From an uncultured Mucispirillum sp. (GTDB lineage Bacteria; Chrysiogenota; Deferribacteres; Deferribacterales; Mucispirillaceae): a stretch of 18,147 nt of DNA. Made by a program: the position numbers and the translations under genes. Below are positions 15,138-18,147 of this stretch, piece after piece (position 1 is the stretch's first letter; the number at the start of each line of letters is the position of its first letter). The DNA lies in assembly GCA_910586745.1 (NCBI GenBank), contig CAJUJZ010000037.1:1-18147 (forward strand). Reading direction: 5' to 3'. The notes under the pieces are model-generated. The model worked only from the letters and a program-made list of their open reading frames with translations. It was not told the origin of the DNA and did not search any database.

Positions 15138-15689
15138 ATGAATGTGATTAAGACAGCAATAGAAGGCGTTTATATACTTGAACCAAGAGTTTTTGGAGAT
15201 AACAGAGGCTGGTTTATGGAAAGTTACTCTGAAAAAATAATGAAAGAACATGGACTTAACTATAATTTTGTGCAGGATAACCATTCCTTTTCTTCTGTAA
15301 AAGGAACCTTAAGAGGAATACATTTCCAAAAAGGAGATTCAGCACAAGCAAAACTTGTACGCTGCTGCAAAGGTACTGTTCTTGATGTGGCAGTTGATTT
15401 AAGAAAAGGTTCGCCTACATATAAAAAATGGGTGTCTGTTGAATTATCTGCAGAAAATAAACGCCAGCTTTTAATACCAAGAGGTTTTGGTCATGGGTTT
15501 GTTACATTAACTGACGATGTAGAGTTTTTATATAAAGCTGATAATTACTATGATGCAGCAAGCGACAGAAGTATATTATGGTGCGATGAAGAACTTGGAA
15601 TAGACTGGGGAGTAGCACATCCAATAATTTCTGAAAAAGACAGCCATGCTCCAAGATTAATAGACAGCGATGTAGATTTTGAATATTAA
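15138..15689 (+). CDS. rmlC: dTDP-4-dehydrorhamnose 3,5-epimerase
   Basis: A 183-residue cupin epimerase. RVFGDNRGWFMESY at 17-30 and GTLRGIHFQ at 57-64, with the catalytic base His62, are typical. PRGFGHGFVTL and YKADNYYDAASDRSI follow, the latter carrying the tyrosine that acts as the acid. It inverts C3 and C5 of dTDP-4-dehydro-6-deoxyglucose. Length matches the family. It starts 7 bases after rmlA and ends 16 bases before rmlB. Confidence 0.96.
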   Translation: MNVIKTAIEGVYILEPRVFGDNRGWFMESYSEKIMKEHGLNYNFVQDNHSFSSVKGTLRGIHFQKGDSAQAKLVRCCKGTVLDVAVDLRKGSPTYKKWVSVELSAENKRQLLIPRGFGHGFVTLTDDVEFLYKADNYYDAASDRSILWCDEELGIDWGVAHPIISEKDSHAPRLIDSDVDFEY

Positions 15690-15705
15690 TATAATGAGGG
15701 AAAGT

Positions 15706-16725
15706 ATGAAAATAGTAGTAACAGGTGGAGCTGGATTTATCGGCGGCAATTTTGTCCACTATATGCTGAATCTTTATAATGATTATAAAATAATATGCCT
15801 TGATGCATTAACTTATGCTGGCAATATGGAAACATTAGAACCTGTAAAAAATAATCCTAATTTTAAGTTTTATAAGGCAGATATTGCAGACAGGACAGCA
15901 GTGTATGAAATATTTGAGAAAGAAAAACCAGATATTATTGTAAACTTTGCAGCAGAAAGCCATGTAGACCGTTCTATTGATAACCCCGGTATATTTCTGC
16001 AGACAAATGTTATAGGCACAGGTGTATTAATGGATGCCTGTAGAAAATACGGCATCACAAGATATCATCAGGTATCAACAGATGAAGTTTATGGTGATTT
16101 GCCACTGGACAGACCTGATTTATTTTTTACTGAAACTACTCCTCTTCATACTTCAAGTCCATATTCAGCATCAAAAGCATCTGCTGATTTATTAGTGCAG
16201 GCATATCACAGAACATTTAAACTGCCTGTTACAATTTCAAGATGTTCTAATAACTATGGACCATATCATTTTCCAGAGAAACTGATACCTCTTATGATTG
16301 CTAATGCATTAGCAGATAAAGAACTGCCGGTATATGGCAAAGGTGAAAATATTCGCGACTGGCTCTATGTAGAAGACCACTGTTCAGCTATTGATTTAAT
16401 TATACATAAAGGCAGAGTAGGTGAAGTGTATAATATTGGCGGTCATAATGAAAAAACTAACTTAGAAGTAGTAAAAATCATATTAAAAGAGCTTGGTAAA
16501 AGTGAAGACTTAATTAAATATGTTACAGATAGACCAGGTCACGATATGCGTTATGCAATAGACCCAGCTAAAATACATAGTGAATTAGGCTGGCTGCCTG
16601 CTGTAAAATTTGAAGATGGTATTAAAAAAACTATTAAATGGTATCTTGAAAATATTGACTGGTGGCAGCACATAATAAATGGGGAATATAAAGATTATTA
16701 CGAAAAACATTACAGCAGAAAATAA
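15706..16725 (+). CDS. rmlB: dTDP-glucose 4,6-dehydratase
   Basis: A 339-residue extended short-chain dehydrogenase. The NAD loop TGGAGFIG is at 6-13, STDEVYGD at 124-131 supplies the Asp/Glu catalytic pair, and SPYSASKAS holds Tyr153 and Lys157. SRCSNNYGPYHFPEKLIP follows as a family signature. The open frame extends 9 codons upstream to an ATG at 15679 inside the end of rmlC. I chose 15706 because it gives the normal family N-terminus (MKIVVTGGAG) and has GAGGG about 5 bases upstream. It converts dTDP-glucose to the 4-keto-6-deoxy intermediate used by RmlC. Confidence 0.97.
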   Translation: MKIVVTGGAGFIGGNFVHYMLNLYNDYKIICLDALTYAGNMETLEPVKNNPNFKFYKADIADRTAVYEIFEKEKPDIIVNFAAESHVDRSIDNPGIFLQTNVIGTGVLMDACRKYGITRYHQVSTDEVYGDLPLDRPDLFFTETTPLHTSSPYSASKASADLLVQAYHRTFKLPVTISRCSNNYGPYHFPEKLIPLMIANALADKELPVYGKGENIRDWLYVEDHCSAIDLIIHKGRVGEVYNIGGHNEKTNLEVVKIILKELGKSEDLIKYVTDRPGHDMRYAIDPAKIHSELGWLPAVKFEDGIKKTIKWYLENIDWWQHIINGEYKDYYEKHYSRK

Positions 16726-16794
16726 TGTTATAGTGTAGTGCAGGATGATTTCTTTTAAAAATATTATTGTCTGCATATAAAAGAGGCGAATAAA

Positions 16795-17643
16795 ATGAAA
16801 GTATTAGTGACAGGTGTAAAAGGTCAGCTTGGATTAGATGTCTGCAAAGAGCTTGATAAAAGACATATTGAAAATCAAGGTATAGATAAAGATGACTGTG
16901 ATATTACAGACGAAACTGCAGTTTTAAATTACATTAAAAGCTATGCACCTGATATTGTTGTTCACTGTGCTGCTTATACTGCTGTTGACAGGGCAGAAGA
17001 TGAAAAAGAAATCTGTTTTAATGTAAATGTAAAGGGGACAGAGTATATAGCAAGAGTATGTAAAGAAATAGATGCAAAAATGGTATATATTTCAACTGAT
17101 TATGTATTTGAGGGAGTGGGAGAAACTGCTTATGAAGTAGATGATAAAGCAGCTCCAGACAATACATATGGAATTACAAAGTATCAAGGCGAAGAAGAAG
17201 TCAGAAAAATATTAAATAAATACTTTATTATACGCATATCATGGGTATTTGGTATTAATGGCAATAACTTTATTAATACTATGATGAAACTTGGTGAAAG
17301 CAGAAATGAATTAAATATAGTGGCAGACCAGATAGGCAGTCCAACCTTTACTTATGATGCAGCATCATTAATATGCGATATGATTGCAACAGATAAATAC
17401 GGAATATATCATGCAACAAATGAAGGTTACTGTTCATGGGCTGATTTTGCAGAATATATATTCTCTGTAACAGGTCAGAAAGTATTAGTTCATCATATAA
17501 AAAGCGAAGAATATCCAACAAAAGCATCAAGACCAAAAAACTCTAGATTAAGTAAAGCAAGTCTTGATAAGGCTGGTTTTAAAAGACTTCCAGACTGGAA
17601 AAATGCTGTTAAAAGATACATAGATGAAAAATTAGGCAGATGA
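16795..17643 (+). CDS. rmlD: dTDP-4-dehydrorhamnose reductase
   Basis: A 282-residue reductase that completes dTDP-L-rhamnose. The nucleotide loop TGVKGQLG is at 6-13, HCAAYTAVDRAE at 57-68, STDYVFEG at 100-107 and NTYGITKYQGE at 123-133 with Tyr125 and Lys129 of the YxxxK pair. Length is normal. It lies 69 bases after rmlB, the widest gap in this operon, with AAGAGGCG before the ATG. That gap shows no clear terminator or promoter. It is the last gene; no strong terminator follows directly. Confidence 0.96.
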   Translation: MKVLVTGVKGQLGLDVCKELDKRHIENQGIDKDDCDITDETAVLNYIKSYAPDIVVHCAAYTAVDRAEDEKEICFNVNVKGTEYIARVCKEIDAKMVYISTDYVFEGVGETAYEVDDKAAPDNTYGITKYQGEEEVRKILNKYFIIRISWVFGINGNNFINTMMKLGESRNELNIVADQIGSPTFTYDAASLICDMIATDKYGIYHATNEGYCSWADFAEYIFSVTGQKVLVHHIKSEEYPTKASRPKNSRLSKASLDKAGFKRLPDWKNAVKRYIDEKLGR

Positions 17644-17727
17644 TACAGGGTTATTACCTTTTGTCATTCTGACGAGCGTTTTTTGCGAGGACACTTTTTG
17701 CTCCGCTTTGCTACGAGTACAGAAACA

Positions 17728-17748
17728 ATCGGGATTAATAAGCCCGAT
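17728..17748. repeat. Hairpin, possible weak terminator after rmlD
   Basis: ATCGGG and CCCGAT form a 6-bp stem around a 9-base loop, followed only by a TTTT a few bases on. It lies 85 bases past the rmlD stop. It may help end the rml transcript but is a poor match to an intrinsic terminator. Confidence 0.35.
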
Positions 17749-17889
17749 ATGTTTTCCCAAGCAAGTAGTGTAGGAAATAGAAAAAGAGGCTAGACCTTTA
17801 GGCGAAGAATCTGGAATATACAAATATTTACTATATACAATAAATTAGAATATGGTAAATATATGCAGTATATGCAATCTAGTTCTTTC

Positions 17890-17904
17890 GCCTGCTTTGC
17901 AGGC
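17890..17904. repeat. Perfect short hairpin in the repeat tail
   Basis: GCCTGC-TTT-GCAGGC, 6-bp perfect arms with a 3-base loop, without a T-run. It uses the same arm sequence as the cobT terminator stem, which may be chance. Confidence 0.4.
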
Positions 17905-18069
17905 TCAGGAAAACAAAGGCTTTTAGGACAAAAGCCCACTTGTGTAAGAAAGCACCGATTTATTTCATATATGCTTTCGTTCAGGGCGGTGCAGTCCAGC
18001 TACACATTTCTTTTTCCTGCCTATTTGTCGGGAAATGCTTGCATCGCTTTGCTCTACTGCCATGATATG

Positions 18070-18096
18070 TCATTCTGAAGCGGAGCTGAAGAATGA
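18070..18096. repeat. Short inverted repeat, dispersed-element type
   Basis: TCATTCT (18070-18076) and AGAATGA (18090-18096) are perfect inverted arms around GAAGCGGAGCTGA. The unit resembles the TGTCATTCTGA...GAAGAATCT dispersed repeats, but the expected CT after GAAGAAT is replaced by the putative insertion-sequence end. Confidence 0.55.
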
Positions 18097-18147
18097 ACTT
18101 ACCCAAAAAAGTTGGACAAGCCATATAAGGAGATTATATGGTAAGAA
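18094..18147 (+). mobile_element. Probable left end of an IS3-family (IS150-like) insertion sequence, cut by the window edge
   Basis: TGAACTTACCCAAAAAAGTT followed by GGACAAG resembles the terminal inverted repeats of IS150-group IS3 elements as I remember them (TG...ACCCxAAAAAGTTGGACA). About 45 bases in, AAGGAGA and an ATG open a frame running off the edge, as the first transposase gene of such elements does. The other end, the target duplication and the transposase itself lie outside the window. Confidence 0.55.
18138..18147 (+). CDS. Start of a probable transposase gene (partial)
   Basis: ATG at 18138 with AAGGAGA 4 bases upstream; only the first three codons (M-V-R) are visible. The call as the first IS3-type frame (orfA) rests on the preceding inverted-repeat-like sequence, not on the protein. 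Confidence 0.4.

Larger units (their letters stand above)
17644..18093. other. Non-coding, repeat-like tail after the rml operon
   Basis: About 450 bases without a convincing gene and visibly richer in G+C than its surroundings. TGTCATTCTGA occurs twice as a direct repeat (17662-17672 and 18068-18078), and GAAGAAT occurs at 17804-17810 and 18088-18094. These are the ends of a TGTCATTCTGA...GAAGAATCT-type dispersed sequence seen in many bacterial genomes. Hairpins include ATCGGG/CCCGAT (17728-17748) and GCCTGC-TTT-GCAGGC (17890-17904). Rightward frames such as 17863-18078 are open, but the protein is Cys/Phe/Ser-rich with no ribosome-binding site, typical of translated repeat DNA. Confidence 0.6.

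Noticed and set aside
15679..15705. Upstream ATG for rmlB adding 9 residues
   Set aside because: It lies inside rmlC without a ribosome-binding site; the ATG at 15706 has GAGGG upstream and gives the family-standard N-terminus.
17863..18078. Open frame of 71 codons, rightward
   Set aside because: No ribosome-binding site and low-complexity Cys/Phe/Ser-rich content; it overlaps the TGTCATTCTGA repeat and looks like translated repeat DNA.

Overview
This window comes from a low-G+C bacterial chromosome (roughly 30% G+C by eye). An early-cobalt-type (anaerobic-route) cobalamin pathway suggests an anaerobe. Tight ATGA-style overlaps and AGA/ATA-rich codon use run through all the biosynthetic genes. 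I cannot name the species. A Deferribacterota-like (Mucispirillum-type) or clostridial host would fit, but that is inference.

Region 1 (1-12740) is a single rightward cobalamin operon, cut by the left edge. In order it encodes: the C-terminal part of precorrin-2 dehydrogenase; a CobA-HemD fusion; a short CbiX cobaltochelatase; a CbiE-CbiT fusion; CbiA; CobU; CobS; a second, degenerate CobU-like protein; CobC; CbiB; CobD; CbiP; the corrinoid adenosyltransferase; CbiC; and CobT. Together these cover uroporphyrinogen III formation, its conversion to cobalt-sirohydrochlorin, part of the corrin-ring modifications, amidation, adenosylation, aminopropanol attachment and nucleotide-loop assembly. CbiL, F, G, D, J and H are not in the window and are presumably upstream or elsewhere. 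No cobalamin riboswitch is visible; if there is one, it lies before the left edge. A hairpin plus T-run ends the operon.

Region 2 (12738-14251) is the unusual part. A leftward gene encodes an unknown lipoprotein. Its promoter has TTGACA and TAGAAT boxes separated by a spacer containing nine consecutive C's. The whole promoter plus signal-peptide start is repeated in inverted orientation about 310 bp to the right. That copy has TTGACA, another C9 tract and TAAAAT, followed by a frameshifted remnant of the lipoprotein start. It points toward the rml operon. Both tracts have the layout expected of slippage-controlled (phase-variable) promoters.

Region 3 (14252-17643) is the dTDP-L-rhamnose operon rmlA-rmlC-rmlB-rmlD, supplying activated rhamnose for a surface glycan.

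Region 4 (17644-18147) has no convincing gene. It holds short dispersed-repeat-like sequences with TGTCATTCTGA and GAAGAAT ends and small hairpins. At the right edge is what looks like the start of an IS3-family insertion sequence, interrupting one of these repeats.
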